Positions 1-8,692 of a stretch of 51,788 nt of DNA are shown here, piece after piece. The notes under the pieces are model-generated. The model was not told where the DNA came from. It did not search any database and saw only the letters and a program-made list of their open reading frames with translations. How positions within the stretch are numbered: the first letter of the stretch is position 1; each line of letters opens with the position of its first letter. Both the position numbers and the translations under genes were made by a program. The stretch comes from an uncultured Clostridia bacterium (GTDB lineage: Bacteria; Bacillota; Clostridia; Oscillospirales; Ruminococcaceae), in NCBI GenBank assembly GCA_944387885.1, contig CALXGR010000014.1, forward strand, positions 1 through 51,788. The letters are read 5' to 3'.

Positions 1-769
1 AGTCGTCCTTGTGCCGCTCATACAGGGTCTCCTCAATGTGGAGCACCCGGTCCATGCTGGGGTAGATGATCATCAGCCCCACCAGCAGGGGCAGCCAGCA
101 CCCGAATACCAGGAACAGAATGATGCCAAAGGGCATGAGCAGATAGAGCAGTGCCCAGTAGAACAGCTGGAATACTGTGGCGGCCAGGGTCTGGGGCAGG
201 AACCCGATGAACATGAGGAAACTGTTCTTGATTCGCTGGGAAAGGGTGGTGTCCACCAGGACCATCTGGGCCCAGTAATAGGAGAAAAATCCAGTGCCCA
301 GGAACAGGTTGAGAAGCATCATTACCCAGGTGAAAACACTGGTCACCCCGCCTTCCAGCAGGGTGGTGCAGACCAGAACCTGGATGGATACAATGGCGGT
401 AAAGACGATTCCGGACAACAGACTTCCCTTGAAGTTGGCCTTGAAGGCCCGGCGGTAGGTGGGCCACCAGTATCCGGCCTCGTCCCGGAGAGCCCGGAGG
501 GTGGTGTCAAAGGCACCGCAGAGACAGGGACCTACCAGCCATCCGGTGAGAACGGCCCCGCCCAGGGTGATGAGAATGCTCCTAGTGCTGATGCCGAACC
601 CTACCAGCAGAATGGCGGGCAGGCCGCCCAGCCCGGCCAGAAAACTGGCCTTGTACAGGTTGGGCAGGTCCCGGCCTAAAAGCTCAAAAAAGCGGGGCAG
701 GCCGGTTTTCCGGGGAGTGTCCCGTTCCACACCGGGACCGGGGGTCATATAACTGTTCCGAAATAACAT
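1..769 (-). CDS. DUF624 (YesL-like) membrane protein, 3' end outside window
   Basis: The frame reads from ATG at 769 down to the window edge without a stop, so the C-terminus is missing. About 256 residues are visible, with a short polar N-terminus ending in a Phe-Phe-Glu-Leu-Leu-Gly-Arg-Asp stretch, then four to five hydrophobic segments with Gly-Trp-Leu-Val-Gly-Pro and Phe-Lys-Ala-Asn-Phe-Lys-Gly connectors. This pattern resembles the DUF624/YesL integral membrane family, which often neighbours carbohydrate ABC transporters; the biochemical role is unknown. The start is supported by a GAGGAA ribosome binding site about eight bases upstream and by a good promoter at 826-854. It is divergent from plsC. 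The family call is by recognition of the pattern only. Confidence 0.65.
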   Translation of the reverse strand, partial: MLFRNSYMTPGPGVERDTPRKTGLPRFFELLGRDLPNLYKASFLAGLGGLPAILLVGFGISTRSILITLGGAVLTGWLVGPCLCGAFDTTLRALRDEAGYWWPTYRRAFKANFKGSLLSGIVFTAIVSIQVLVCTTLLEGGVTSVFTWVMMLLNLFLGTGFFSYYWAQMVLVDTTLSQRIKNSFLMFIGFLPQTLAATVFQLFYWALLYLLMPFGIILFLVFGCWLPLLVGLMIIYPSMDRVLHIEETLYERHKDD

Positions 770-825
770 ATAAAGTTCCTCTTTTCTGTGGGGGAAAGGG
801 TCAAAATTCCCCTCTCTTTCTGGTT

Positions 826-854
826 ATAATACAATTTTTACAAATAAGTTTCAA
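826..854 (-). promoter_or_regulatory. Sigma-A promoter for the DUF624-like gene
   Basis: On the minus strand TTGAAA (849-854) and TATTAT (826-831) are separated by exactly 17 bases, about 55 bases ahead of the ATG at 769. Confidence 0.7.
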
Positions 855-881
855 GTAAAGGGGGTAAAAGTTTACACTTTA

Positions 882-890
882 TGCTATACT
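882..890 (+). promoter_or_regulatory. Extended -10 promoter ahead of plsC
   Basis: TGCTATACT at 882-890 is an extended -10 element (TG-n-TATACT) 33 bases before the plsC start. No convincing -35 hexamer sits 17 bases upstream, so this would depend on the TGn motif. Confidence 0.5.
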
Positions 891-923
891 GGGAACATCA
901 TCAGCGAAAACAGGAGAAATTTT

Positions 924-1664
924 ATGATAGATTTTTTCAGAACGGTGATCTGGTTCGGATACTTCTTCGGATACATGATCCTTCACTATGACCAGCTGAA
1001 AAAGGCCCAGGCCGCCCGCCAGGCGGGAGACCTGGAGGAGGTCCGCCGCCTGACCGACCTCCATGTGGACCACTGGTGCCGCACCCTCTTGAAACTGGCC
1101 GGGGTGAAGGTGGAAGTGACCGGTCAGGAAAACATCCCCCAGGGTCCGGTGGTTTATGTGGCCAACCACCGGAGCTACTACGACATTCCCCTGGTCCTCA
1201 CCTGTCTGGACCGTCCCAACGGGATCCTGGCCAAGGCAGAGACCCGGAAAATTCCCCTGGTCAACCAGTGGATGGACCTGCTGGGCTGCGTGTATGTGGA
1301 CCGGGGAGATGTGCGGGTCAGCGTCAAGGCGCTGGGGGAGGCCACCGCCTGGGTCAAGGCGGGCAACAGCTTCGTCATCTTCCCTGAAGGGACCCGGAAC
1401 AAGGGCGCAGAGGGCACTACCCTGGAGTTCAAACCGGGGGCCTTCCGGGTGGCTTTGAAAAGCGGGGCCCCGGTGGTACCGGTGGCCATCAGCCACAGCC
1501 GGGATATTATGGAAAATAACCACATGCTCATGCACCCGGCTCGGGTCAGGGTGACCATCCTGCCCTCCATCACCCTGGAGGGGATGGATAAGGAAGCCCA
1601 GAAGCAGCTTCCCCAGCAGGTGCGGGAAAAGATCATGGAGGTGCTGGAGGAAGAAAATGGCTGA
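924..1664 (+). CDS. plsC: 1-acyl-sn-glycerol-3-phosphate acyltransferase (PlsC family)
   Basis: A 246-residue lysophospholipid acyltransferase, which adds the second acyl chain to lysophosphatidate to give phosphatidate at the inner face of the membrane. An N-terminal hydrophobic stretch (about residues 4-20) is the membrane anchor. The catalytic NHxxxxD motif is intact as NHRSYYD (His82, Asp87), and the glycerol-phosphate-binding motif is FPEGTR (residues 153-158). The length is typical for the family. The last eight bases overlap the start of the next gene (ATGGCTGA), so translation is probably coupled. The family assignment is secure; preference for a particular acyl donor cannot be read from the sequence. 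Confidence 0.92.
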   Translation: MIDFFRTVIWFGYFFGYMILHYDQLKKAQAARQAGDLEEVRRLTDLHVDHWCRTLLKLAGVKVEVTGQENIPQGPVVYVANHRSYYDIPLVLTCLDRPNGILAKAETRKIPLVNQWMDLLGCVYVDRGDVRVSVKALGEATAWVKAGNSFVIFPEGTRNKGAEGTTLEFKPGAFRVALKSGAPVVPVAISHSRDIMENNHMLMHPARVRVTILPSITLEGMDKEAQKQLPQQVREKIMEVLEEENG

Positions 1665-2331
1665 ACATTGGGTAACAAAATCCAGTAAGGAGCCCCTGCC
1701 GCCCCGCCGCAGCCGGGAATATACCCAAAAGGAGCGGTGGGCCAACTGGTGGGACTATCACTGGCATTATATTGCGGGAGGCCTGGCCGTGTTACTCATT
1801 GGGGGGTACATTGTATATGGACAGCTTCGGGTGGTCAAGCCGGATTACCAGATTGCCCTGTGTGCAAAACAGAACCTGCCGGTGGATACTTCGGAACAGC
1901 TTTCCCAGGCCCTGGCTGCCTACGGTCAGGACCTGAACGGGGACGGAAAGGTGACGGTCCAGATCAACCAGTATACAGTGGATTTCTCCCAGGAAAACGA
2001 GGGGGATGCCTACGACCAGATGGCAGGAATGACCCGGCTCTGGGCAGACATTCAGAGCCAGCAGAGCTACATTTACCTCACCGACGACCTGGAAGGGTTC
2101 GCCGCCCGGCAGGGGGCCAGCCTGGACGGGGTGGAATCCTATGAATGGGAAGACTGCCCGGTGCTGGCGGGGCTGGACCTGGGCAGTTATGAGCGGGAGA
2201 CCCTGGTGGACAGCAAGGGGGGCGACAGCCAGGAATATATGTCCCGGTTTACCCTTTTCCATCGGGCCGGAGAGGTCACTCCGGAGGACCAGGCCCTTTG
2301 GGAGGCTCTGACCCAGGGGGCGGTCTCGTGA
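1657..2331 (+). CDS. Single-pass membrane protein of unknown function
   Basis: A 224-residue protein I do not recognise. The N-terminus is basic and aromatic (Arg-Arg-Ser-Arg, then Trp-Ala-Asn-Trp-Trp-Asp-Tyr-His-Trp), followed by one transmembrane segment at about residues 38-54. By the positive-inside rule the remaining 165 residues, acidic and with no cysteine pair pattern, should lie outside the cell. The gene starts inside the last codons of plsC and ends in a GTGA overlap with the following small gene, so the three form one translationally coupled unit. A membrane- or envelope-associated role is an inference from this context only. Confidence 0.75.
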   Translation: MAEHWVTKSSKEPLPPRRSREYTQKERWANWWDYHWHYIAGGLAVLLIGGYIVYGQLRVVKPDYQIALCAKQNLPVDTSEQLSQALAAYGQDLNGDGKVTVQINQYTVDFSQENEGDAYDQMAGMTRLWADIQSQQSYIYLTDDLEGFAARQGASLDGVESYEWEDCPVLAGLDLGSYERETLVDSKGGDSQEYMSRFTLFHRAGEVTPEDQALWEALTQGAVS

Positions 2332-2498
2332 AGCTGCCCCGGTTTTTTTCCGGGAAGAAACCGGCCAAGTCCCCGGCGGCTGACCTGGAAAATCCCTATC
2401 GCCCCATCTACCGTAAGCCCCGGCGGGTGGAGGACATCCGCCCTCAGAACGGGGCTGCAAAAGAAGAAAAAACCGAAAAGAAAGCCGGTCCCAGGTGA
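2328..2498 (+). CDS. Small basic protein, unknown
   Basis: A 56-residue reading frame starting with GTG at 2328, which overlaps the TGA of the previous gene (GTGA). It is rich in Lys, Arg and Pro, has no hydrophobic segment and carries a Pro-Tyr-Arg-Pro-Ile-Tyr-Arg motif in the middle. Its stop codon lies in the loop of the terminator at 2481-2514. The coupled start and G/C third-position use support it as a real gene, but it is short and has no recognised family. Confidence 0.5.
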   Translation: MKLPRFFSGKKPAKSPAADLENPYRPIYRKPRRVEDIRPQNGAAKEEKTEKKAGPR

Positions 2499-2514
2499 TG
2501 GGACCGGCTTTTTT
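2481..2514 (+). terminator. Intrinsic terminator ending the plsC unit
   Basis: A perfect 12-bp stem (AAAGCCGGTCCC / GGGACCGGCTTT) with a 7-base loop, followed by Ts. It contains the stop codon of the small gene. Confidence 0.88.
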
Positions 2515-2561
2515 CGTGGAAATTTCCCAGAATTTCCGGACAATTTTTGGAAGGTCGCTTA

Positions 2562-2590
2562 TTGGCATTGAATCCCTTTTATGGTATACT
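2562..2590 (+). promoter_or_regulatory. Sigma-A promoter of the aromatic amino acid operon
   Basis: TTGGCA (2562-2567), 17 bases, TATACT (2585-2590), with TGG just before the -10 hexamer (extended -10). It lies 45 bases upstream of pheA and after a strong terminator. No other good promoter is seen before tyrA, so it probably drives the whole run. The leader is too short for a T-box or peptide attenuator. Confidence 0.8.
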
Positions 2591-2634
2591 TTAACGGCAT
2601 ATAAAGATAGGTTCCCAGGAGAGGATGAAAGAAG

Positions 2635-3702
2635 ATGGATCTTTTGCAGGATGCCCGCAGCCGGATAGACCGGATCGACGGAGAGATGGCCCGGCTGTTT
2701 CAGGAGCGGATGGAGGCAGTGGCAGACGTGGCTGCCTACAAGGATGCCCACGACCTGCCGGTGCTGGACGAGGCCCGGGAGGAGCAGGTGATCCAAAAAA
2801 ATCTGGAACGGATCGACAAGGAAGAACTGAAACCCTTCTACCGCCAGTACATCCAGATGCAGATGGATATTTCCAAACAGTACCAGGCCCGGGTCCTGGG
2901 CCGGGACCGGGTAGCCTACCAGGGAGTGGAAGGGGCCTTTGCCCACATTGCCCTCACCCGGCTGTTCCCCCAGGCCAAGGCCAGAAGCTACCCCACCTGG
3001 GAGGAAGTGTTCAACGCCGTGGAAAAGGGAGAAGCGGAATACGGAGTGCTTCCCTTTGAAAATTCCAGCGCCGGGGACGTGAGCCAGGTGCTGGACCTGT
3101 GCTACACCCATAACCTGTATGTTACCGGGATGTACGACCTGCCGGTGCAGCAGAACCTGCTGGCCCTGCCCGGGGCCAGGCTGGGGGACATCAAGACAGT
3201 GTACAGCCACCCCCAGGGCCTGAGCCAGAGCGAGCAGTTCCTCAAGAGCCTGCACCTGGAAAGCCGGAGCTATCCCAACACCGCCGCTGCGGCACAGTAT
3301 GTGGCCCAGAGCGGGGACAAGACCAAGGCGGCCATTGCCAGCCTGGAGACCGCCCGGCTTTACGGACTGGAGGTGCTGGTGGAGCAGGTGAACACCGAGG
3401 GAACCAACACCACCCGGTTTATTGTGGTGGGCCGCCGCCTTCCCAACCAGGGCAACCGGTTCAGCCTGCTCTTTACGGTGGACCACAAGGCAGGGCAGCT
3501 GGCCCGGGTCATCCAGGTCATCGGCCAGGGAGGCTTCAACATGGAATGCATCAAGAGCCGCCCCATGCCCCATGTCCCCTTTGAATATTACTTTTATGTA
3601 GAGCTGGTGGGCAGTCCCACCGCCGATCAGTCCCGTCAGCTGCTGGAACAGCTGGGGGAGATCTGCCGCACGGTTCGGATACTGGGTATCTTCAACCGGT
3701 GA
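2635..3702 (+). CDS. pheA: Bifunctional chorismate mutase / prephenate dehydratase
   Basis: A 355-residue P-protein that converts chorismate to prephenate and then to phenylpyruvate, the phenylalanine branch. Residues 1-88 are an AroQ-class chorismate mutase helical domain (Arg10, Lys36 and neighbouring charged residues in the expected spacing). Residues 93-270 are the prephenate dehydratase domain, with the TTRF motif at 259-262. Residues 276-350 are an ACT domain containing a Lys-Ser-Arg-Pro version of the ESRP phenylalanine-binding motif (307-310), so feedback inhibition by phenylalanine is expected. The ATG at 2635 follows AGGAGAGG and GAAAG. It is the first gene of the operon. Confidence 0.95.
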   Translation: MDLLQDARSRIDRIDGEMARLFQERMEAVADVAAYKDAHDLPVLDEAREEQVIQKNLERIDKEELKPFYRQYIQMQMDISKQYQARVLGRDRVAYQGVEGAFAHIALTRLFPQAKARSYPTWEEVFNAVEKGEAEYGVLPFENSSAGDVSQVLDLCYTHNLYVTGMYDLPVQQNLLALPGARLGDIKTVYSHPQGLSQSEQFLKSLHLESRSYPNTAAAAQYVAQSGDKTKAAIASLETARLYGLEVLVEQVNTEGTNTTRFIVVGRRLPNQGNRFSLLFTVDHKAGQLARVIQVIGQGGFNMECIKSRPMPHVPFEYYFYVELVGSPTADQSRQLLEQLGEICRTVRILGIFNR

Positions 3703-3720
3703 GCCAAGAAAGGAATCATT

Positions 3721-4758
3721 ATGAAACTTACCATGAATCTGGGCCCCAACAGCTATGATATTATCCTTAAGCGGGGCGCCCTGAACAACCTGCGGCACCT
3801 CACCGACCTGACCCACCGGAAGGTAATGATCGTTACCGATACCGGCGTTCCCCGGGAATATGCCCTGGGCATCCAGGCCCAGTGCACCGACGGCCGAATC
3901 TGCACCGTCCCCCAGGGGGAGGCCAGCAAGTCCATGAAGGTCTACGGCCAGGTGCTGGGAGAAATGCTGGACTTCGGCATGGACCGGACCAGCCTGGTCA
4001 TCGCCCTGGGGGGCGGAGTAGTGGGGGACCTGGCCGGGTTCGCCGCCGCCACCTATATGCGGGGAATCGACTTTATCAACTGCCCCACCACCACCCTGAG
4101 CCAGATCGACTCCTCCATCGGAGGAAAGGTGGCCATTGATATGGGGGACGCCAAAAATATTGTGGGCGCCTTCTGGCAGCCCAAGCTGGTGGTCATTGAC
4201 CCGGATACCCTGGCTACCCTGCCCAAACGCCACTACATCAACGGAATGGCCGAGGCCATCAAGGCGGGGCTCATCTGCGATGCCCAGCTTTTCCAGCTGT
4301 TCGAGAACGGGGATATCTACGCCGACTGCGAGGAAATCATCTACCGGAGCCTCATGGTGAAAAAGCATGTGGTGGAGCGGGACGAGAAAGAGAACGGGGA
4401 GCGGAAAATCCTCAACTTCGGCCACACCATCGGCCACGGCATTGAGGCGGTGAAGGGAATCAAGGGCCGCCGGACCACCGGACTCTACCACGGAGAATGT
4501 GTGGCCCTGGGGATGCTTCCCATGATTCAGGATAAACAGCTGGCCAAGCGGACCCGGGCCCTTTATCGGAAAATCGGCCTTCCCGCCCGGTGCAGCTTCA
4601 ACAAAGAAAAGGTGCTGGAATATATGCGCCACGACAAAAAATCCGCCGGAAACTCCATTACGGTGGTCAAGGTGCCGGGACTGGGCTGCTGGCGGATGGA
4701 AAAAATCAGTATGGAGAAAGACCTGCCCGCCCTCATCGGGCTGAGCGGTGAGGAATAA
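3721..4758 (+). CDS. aroB: 3-dehydroquinate synthase
   Basis: A 345-residue AroB, which turns DAHP into 3-dehydroquinate using NAD and a divalent metal (shikimate step 2). The NAD-binding GGGVVGDLAGF motif is at residues 97-107. Metal ligands are visible as Glu178 (GMAEAIK), the His of NFGHTIGH and the His of YHGE. The length is typical. It starts 18 bases after pheA with a GAAAGGA site and ends three bases before aroC. Confidence 0.96.
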   Translation: MKLTMNLGPNSYDIILKRGALNNLRHLTDLTHRKVMIVTDTGVPREYALGIQAQCTDGRICTVPQGEASKSMKVYGQVLGEMLDFGMDRTSLVIALGGGVVGDLAGFAAATYMRGIDFINCPTTTLSQIDSSIGGKVAIDMGDAKNIVGAFWQPKLVVIDPDTLATLPKRHYINGMAEAIKAGLICDAQLFQLFENGDIYADCEEIIYRSLMVKKHVVERDEKENGERKILNFGHTIGHGIEAVKGIKGRRTTGLYHGECVALGMLPMIQDKQLAKRTRALYRKIGLPARCSFNKEKVLEYMRHDKKSAGNSITVVKVPGLGCWRMEKISMEKDLPALIGLSGEE

Positions 4759-4761
4759 ATC

Positions 4762-5907
4762 GTGAAAAATACCTTTGGAACCAATATTTCCCTGACCATC
4801 TTCGGGGAAAGCCACGGGGCAGGAATCGGGGCAGTGCTGGACGGCATTGCCGCCGGGGTCCCCCTGGACCTGGAAGCCCTGGACCTGGCCATGGAGAAAC
4901 GCCGGGCCAGGGGGGACGGGCTTTCCACCGGACGGATGGAACCGGACCGGGTCAAGTTCCTGTCCGGGGTGGTGGAGGGCCGGACCACCGGCACCCCCAT
5001 TGCCATCCTGATCGAAAATACCAACACCAGAAGCGGAGATTACAAAAAGACCCAGGACCTGCTTCGCCCCGGCCATGCGGATTATACCGCCTGGGCCAAG
5101 TACGAGGGCTGGCAGGATGCCCGGGGCGGGGGACATTTTTCGGGAAGAATCACCGCCGCCGCCGTGGCTGCCGGGGAAATCTGCCGCCAGATTCTGGAGG
5201 GGATGGGAATCACCCTTTCCAGCCATATTGCCCAGGTGGCCGGGCTGGAGGATGCCCCCCTGTCCGGGAAGGAATCCCTGTTGAAATCCCAGCTGGAAGC
5301 CCTCAACCGGGGCAGCGGCTTTGCCCTGGTGGACCCGGACCGGGCCCCTGCCATGATGGAGGCCATCCGGGAAGAGAGCCGCCAGGGGGACAGCGTAGGC
5401 GGGATTCTGGAAACTGCCGCCGTAGGACTGCCCGCCGGGGTGGGAGAACCCTTCTTTGACAGCATGGAAAGCGTTCTGGCCCATCTGGCCTTCTCCATCC
5501 CCGCTGTCAAGGGGATAGAGTTCGGCGCCGGGTTTGCCCTGGCCGACATGACCGGAAGTCAGGCCAACGACCCCTTTGCCTGGGCGGAGGAACGGCTGGT
5601 CACCACCACCAACCACAACGGAGGGGTGAACGGAGGGATCGCCAACGGAATGCCTTTGGTGTTCCGGACGGTGGTCAAGCCCACCCCCAGCATTTATAAA
5701 CCCCAGCAGACGGTGGATTACCCCCATCATACTACCGCCACTCTCCAGATACAGGGCCGCCATGACCCCTGTATCCTGGCCCGGGCGGCGGTGGTCCAGA
5801 CGGCCATGACCGCCTTTGGACTGCTGGATATGATTACGGCCCGGTACGGCACCCTCTGCCATACCCATGGCCTGCCCGGGAGGGAAAAACCATGGAATAC
5901 GGACTGA
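4762..5907 (+). CDS. aroC: Chorismate synthase
   Basis: A 381-residue AroC, which removes phosphate from EPSP to give chorismate with reduced FMN (shikimate step 7). Signature sequences are GESHG (residues 15-19), the GGGHFSGR motif near residue 125 and TTTNHNGG near residue 280. The start is GTG, three bases after the aroB stop, with GTGAGGAA in the end of aroB as ribosome binding site. The last 16 bases overlap aroE-aroK, which points to coupled translation. Confidence 0.95.
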   Translation: MKNTFGTNISLTIFGESHGAGIGAVLDGIAAGVPLDLEALDLAMEKRRARGDGLSTGRMEPDRVKFLSGVVEGRTTGTPIAILIENTNTRSGDYKKTQDLLRPGHADYTAWAKYEGWQDARGGGHFSGRITAAAVAAGEICRQILEGMGITLSSHIAQVAGLEDAPLSGKESLLKSQLEALNRGSGFALVDPDRAPAMMEAIREESRQGDSVGGILETAAVGLPAGVGEPFFDSMESVLAHLAFSIPAVKGIEFGAGFALADMTGSQANDPFAWAEERLVTTTNHNGGVNGGIANGMPLVFRTVVKPTPSIYKPQQTVDYPHHTTATLQIQGRHDPCILARAAVVQTAMTAFGLLDMITARYGTLCHTHGLPGREKPWNTD

Positions 5908-7136
5908 TCGGGGGAAAGCTGGGTCACAGCTTCTCCAAACCCATCCATGAACTGGTGGGAGGGTACGACTATCAGCTGGTTCCCCTTCCCACCGAGGCCC
6001 AGGCCCGGGAGTTCCTGGAAAAACAGGAGTTTAGGGGAATCAATGTGACCATCCCCTATAAAAAACTGGTCATTCCCTACTGCCATTGGGTGGCTCCCCA
6101 GGCGGCGGCCATCGGGGCGGTAAACTGCCTGGTCAACCGGGAGGGAAAACTCTACGGGTACAACACCGATTACTCCGGATTCTGTTACCTGCTGGATGCC
6201 CACGGGATAGACCTGAAAGACAGGGTGGTCCTGATTCTGGGAAGCGGCGCCACCCACAACACCCTCACCGCCGTCTGCAAGGACCGGCAGGCCCGGGAAA
6301 TCCTTACCGCAGGCCGTCGGGGCGGAGAGGGAATACTCACCTATGACCAGGCCGCTCAGCGCACTGATGTGCAGGTCATCCTCAACGCTTCCCCGGCGGG
6401 AATGTATCCGGACAACGGCAGCTGCCTGCTGGATATCTCCCGGATGGAGAAGCTGGAAGGGGTGGCGGACTGTGTCTATAACCCCTTCTCCACTAAGCTG
6501 GTGCTGGAAGCCCAAAAGCAGGGCATCACCGCAGTGGGGGGCTTTGAGATGCTGGTAGCCCAGGCGGTCTATGCTGCCCAGCTGTTTATGGATAAGGAGC
6601 TGGACCCGGACATCATCCCCCGGACCGTCTCCCGGCTGCGGGGAGAACTCTGCAATGTCTCCCTGGTGGGAATGCCCAGCTGCGGAAAGTCCACCATCGG
6701 CCGCCGGCTGGCAAAGGCTTTGGGAAAAACCTTTGTGGACCTGGACGATGAAATCGAGAAGGAAGCGGGAAAACCCATCCCCGAGATTTTTGCCCAGGGA
6801 GGGGAGGATGCCTTCCGGGCCCTGGAGACCCAGGTGACCGCCCGGGTGACCAAGGGCCAGAACCAGGTCATCAGCACCGGGGGCGGAATCGTCACCCGGG
6901 AGGAGAACATCCCTCTTCTGCGGCAGAACGGTCCGGTCATCTGGATTTGCCGTCCCCTGGACCAGCTGTCGGTGGGGGGCTACCGGCCTTTGAGCAAAAG
7001 CCCGGAGGTGCTGGCTCAGATGGAAGAGCAGCGCACCCCCCTTTACCGGAGGGCAGCAGACGGGATTCTGGATAACCAGGGAGGTCTGGACCAGGTCCTG
7101 GCCCGGGCGCTGGAACTTTGCCGCAGTCTCTTCTGA
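5892..7136 (+). CDS. aroE-aroK: Shikimate dehydrogenase–shikimate kinase fusion
   Basis: A 414-residue two-domain protein covering shikimate steps 4 and 5. Residues 1-250 are AroE: SFSKPIH for shikimate binding, catalytic Lys57 in NVTIPYK, Asp93 in GYNTDYSG and a GSGATHNT nucleotide-binding turn at 117-124. Residues 253-414 are a full-length shikimate kinase: P-loop GMPSCGKS at 260-267, DLDDEIE for Mg and shikimate binding, and a STGGG motif. There is no stop or ribosome binding site between the domains, so this is a true fusion that could pass shikimate directly between active sites. In many bacteria these are separate genes. Its start overlaps aroC. Confidence 0.95.
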   Translation: MEYGLIGGKLGHSFSKPIHELVGGYDYQLVPLPTEAQAREFLEKQEFRGINVTIPYKKLVIPYCHWVAPQAAAIGAVNCLVNREGKLYGYNTDYSGFCYLLDAHGIDLKDRVVLILGSGATHNTLTAVCKDRQAREILTAGRRGGEGILTYDQAAQRTDVQVILNASPAGMYPDNGSCLLDISRMEKLEGVADCVYNPFSTKLVLEAQKQGITAVGGFEMLVAQAVYAAQLFMDKELDPDIIPRTVSRLRGELCNVSLVGMPSCGKSTIGRRLAKALGKTFVDLDDEIEKEAGKPIPEIFAQGGEDAFRALETQVTARVTKGQNQVISTGGGIVTREENIPLLRQNGPVIWICRPLDQLSVGGYRPLSKSPEVLAQMEEQRTPLYRRAADGILDNQGGLDQVLARALELCRSLF

Positions 7137-7151
7137 AAGGAAAGATGGAAT

Positions 7152-7592
7152 ATGAAACTGTTAGTCATCAACGGCCCCAACCTGAACCTTCTGGGGGTGC
7201 GGGAGCCGGGTCTTTACGGGACCCTGAATTATAAAGGGGTCTGCAATTACATTGAGGAAGGCTGCCGGGAACTGGGCATCCAGGTGGAGTTCTACCAGTC
7301 CAACCACGAGGGAGACCTGGTGGATGCCATCCAGCAGGCCCTGGGCCGGGTGGACGGCCTGGTCCTCAACCCGGGAGCCTACACCCACACCAGCATCGCC
7401 ATTCTGGACGCCCTCAAGGCGGTAAAACTCCCGGCGGCGGTGCATATCACCGACATAAGCCAGCGGGAGGAATTCCGGAAAATCAGCTATGCGGGAATGG
7501 CCTGCCAGGGTCATTTCATCGGCCAGGGCGTGGCCGGATATCTCAACGCCTGCCGCTTTTTGCAGGAGTACATCACCAAAGAAAAACAATAA
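7152..7592 (+). CDS. aroQ: Type II 3-dehydroquinate dehydratase
   Basis: A 146-residue type II dehydroquinase, which dehydrates 3-dehydroquinate to 3-dehydroshikimate (step 3). The NGPNLNLLG motif (residues 7-15), the catalytic Tyr22 loop (GLYG), NPGAYTHTS and HITD motifs are all present. The small dodecameric type II enzyme is typical of Clostridia. It lies 15 bases after aroE-aroK behind GAAAGGAAAGATGG. The 48-base gap that follows holds a GCCGG/CCGGC hairpin without a T-run. Confidence 0.96.
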   Translation: MKLLVINGPNLNLLGVREPGLYGTLNYKGVCNYIEEGCRELGIQVEFYQSNHEGDLVDAIQQALGRVDGLVLNPGAYTHTSIAILDALKAVKLPAAVHITDISQREEFRKISYAGMACQGHFIGQGVAGYLNACRFLQEYITKEKQ

Positions 7593-7640
7593 GAGCCGGA
7601 TTCCGGCCATAAACTCATACCAAAGGAGAGAAGGAAACCC

Positions 7641-8657
7641 ATGATTATTTCAACCAAAAAAGGCACCCCTCAGGTGGAACTGGACCGTATCGTAGACAAC
7701 TTCGAAAAGCAGGGCCTGTCGGTCACCATCATCCGGGGCACGGATTACAACGTCTTCGGCCTGGTAGGCGACACCACCAAGATCGCCGAGAAGGACGTGC
7801 TGGCCAATCCCTGGGTGGAGAACGTTACCCGTGTGTCCGCCCCCTACAAGCGGGCCAACCGGCTGTTCCATCCCCAGGACACCGTCATTGATGTGCAGGG
7901 CATCAAAATCGGCGGAAACAACCCCATTGTGGTCATGGCCGGCCCCTGCAGCATTGAGGGAGAGGAACACACCCTCAAGCTGGCCCGTGCCGTAAAAGAG
8001 GGAGGCGCCAACTTCCTGCGGGGCGGCGCATACAAGCCCCGGACCAGTCCCTACTCTTTCCAGGGCCTGGGCACCGAGGGCATCCTGGACATGGTCAAGG
8101 CCCGGACCGAGACCGGCATGCCCATTGTCAGCGAGTTGATGGACGAGGTCCATATCCCCGAGTTCGAGGCCTATGTGGACATTGTCCAGATCGGCGCCCG
8201 GAATATGCAGAACTTCCAGCTTCTCAAGGCTGTGGGCAAGATGAACAAGCCGGTGCTCCTCAAGCGGGGCCTGGCCAACACCATCGAGGAGTGGATCATG
8301 TCCGCCGAATACATCATGGCCGGGGGCAACGAGCAGGTCATCCTCTGCGAGCGGGGAATCCGCACCTTTGAGACCGCTACCCGGAACACCCTGGACCTGT
8401 CCGCCATTCCGGTCATCAAGGAAAAGACCCATCTGCCCATTATCATTGACCCCAGCCACGCCACCGGCAACTTCAAGTATGTGGAGACCATGGCCCTGGC
8501 TGCCGTTGCCGCCGGTGCCGACGGCCTGGAAGTGGAGGTCCATGACAATCCCCAGTGCGCCTGGAGCGACGGCGCTCAGTGCCTGAAGCCCGACAAGTTT
8601 GCCGAGATGGTGTCCAAGTGCCGGAAGGTGGCTGCCGCCATCGGCCGGGAAATGTAA
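7641..8657 (+). CDS. aroF: 3-deoxy-7-phosphoheptulonate synthase (DAHP synthase, type I-beta)
   Basis: A 338-residue DAHP synthase, which condenses PEP and erythrose 4-phosphate (shikimate step 1). Residues 1-70 form the ferredoxin-like regulatory domain of the I-beta class, the site of tyrosine or prephenate/chorismate control in relatives. The catalytic barrel follows with GPCSIE, GGAYKPRTSPY, a KRG loop and DPSHATG. It is preceded by AAAGGAGAGAAGG. Its codon use is more strongly biased than in its neighbours, suggesting higher expression. Having the committed step in the middle of the operon is unusual but not unique. Confidence 0.95.
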   Translation: MIISTKKGTPQVELDRIVDNFEKQGLSVTIIRGTDYNVFGLVGDTTKIAEKDVLANPWVENVTRVSAPYKRANRLFHPQDTVIDVQGIKIGGNNPIVVMAGPCSIEGEEHTLKLARAVKEGGANFLRGGAYKPRTSPYSFQGLGTEGILDMVKARTETGMPIVSELMDEVHIPEFEAYVDIVQIGARNMQNFQLLKAVGKMNKPVLLKRGLANTIEEWIMSAEYIMAGGNEQVILCERGIRTFETATRNTLDLSAIPVIKEKTHLPIIIDPSHATGNFKYVETMALAAVAAGADGLEVEVHDNPQCAWSDGAQCLKPDKFAEMVSKCRKVAAAIGREM

Positions 8658-8692
8658 CCCAACTATTGTAACGGGAATCGAGGGAGATTACG

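Noticed and set aside
2590..2634. T-box, peptide attenuator or riboswitch before the aromatic operon
   Set aside because: The leader from the promoter to pheA is only about 40 bases, with no stem-loop or T-run.
1792..5868. A 1358-codon open frame on the minus strand across the aro genes
   Set aside because: It is the antisense shadow of high-GC genes whose third positions are G or C; it lacks domains and a ribosome binding site, while the plus strand carries recognised enzymes throughout.
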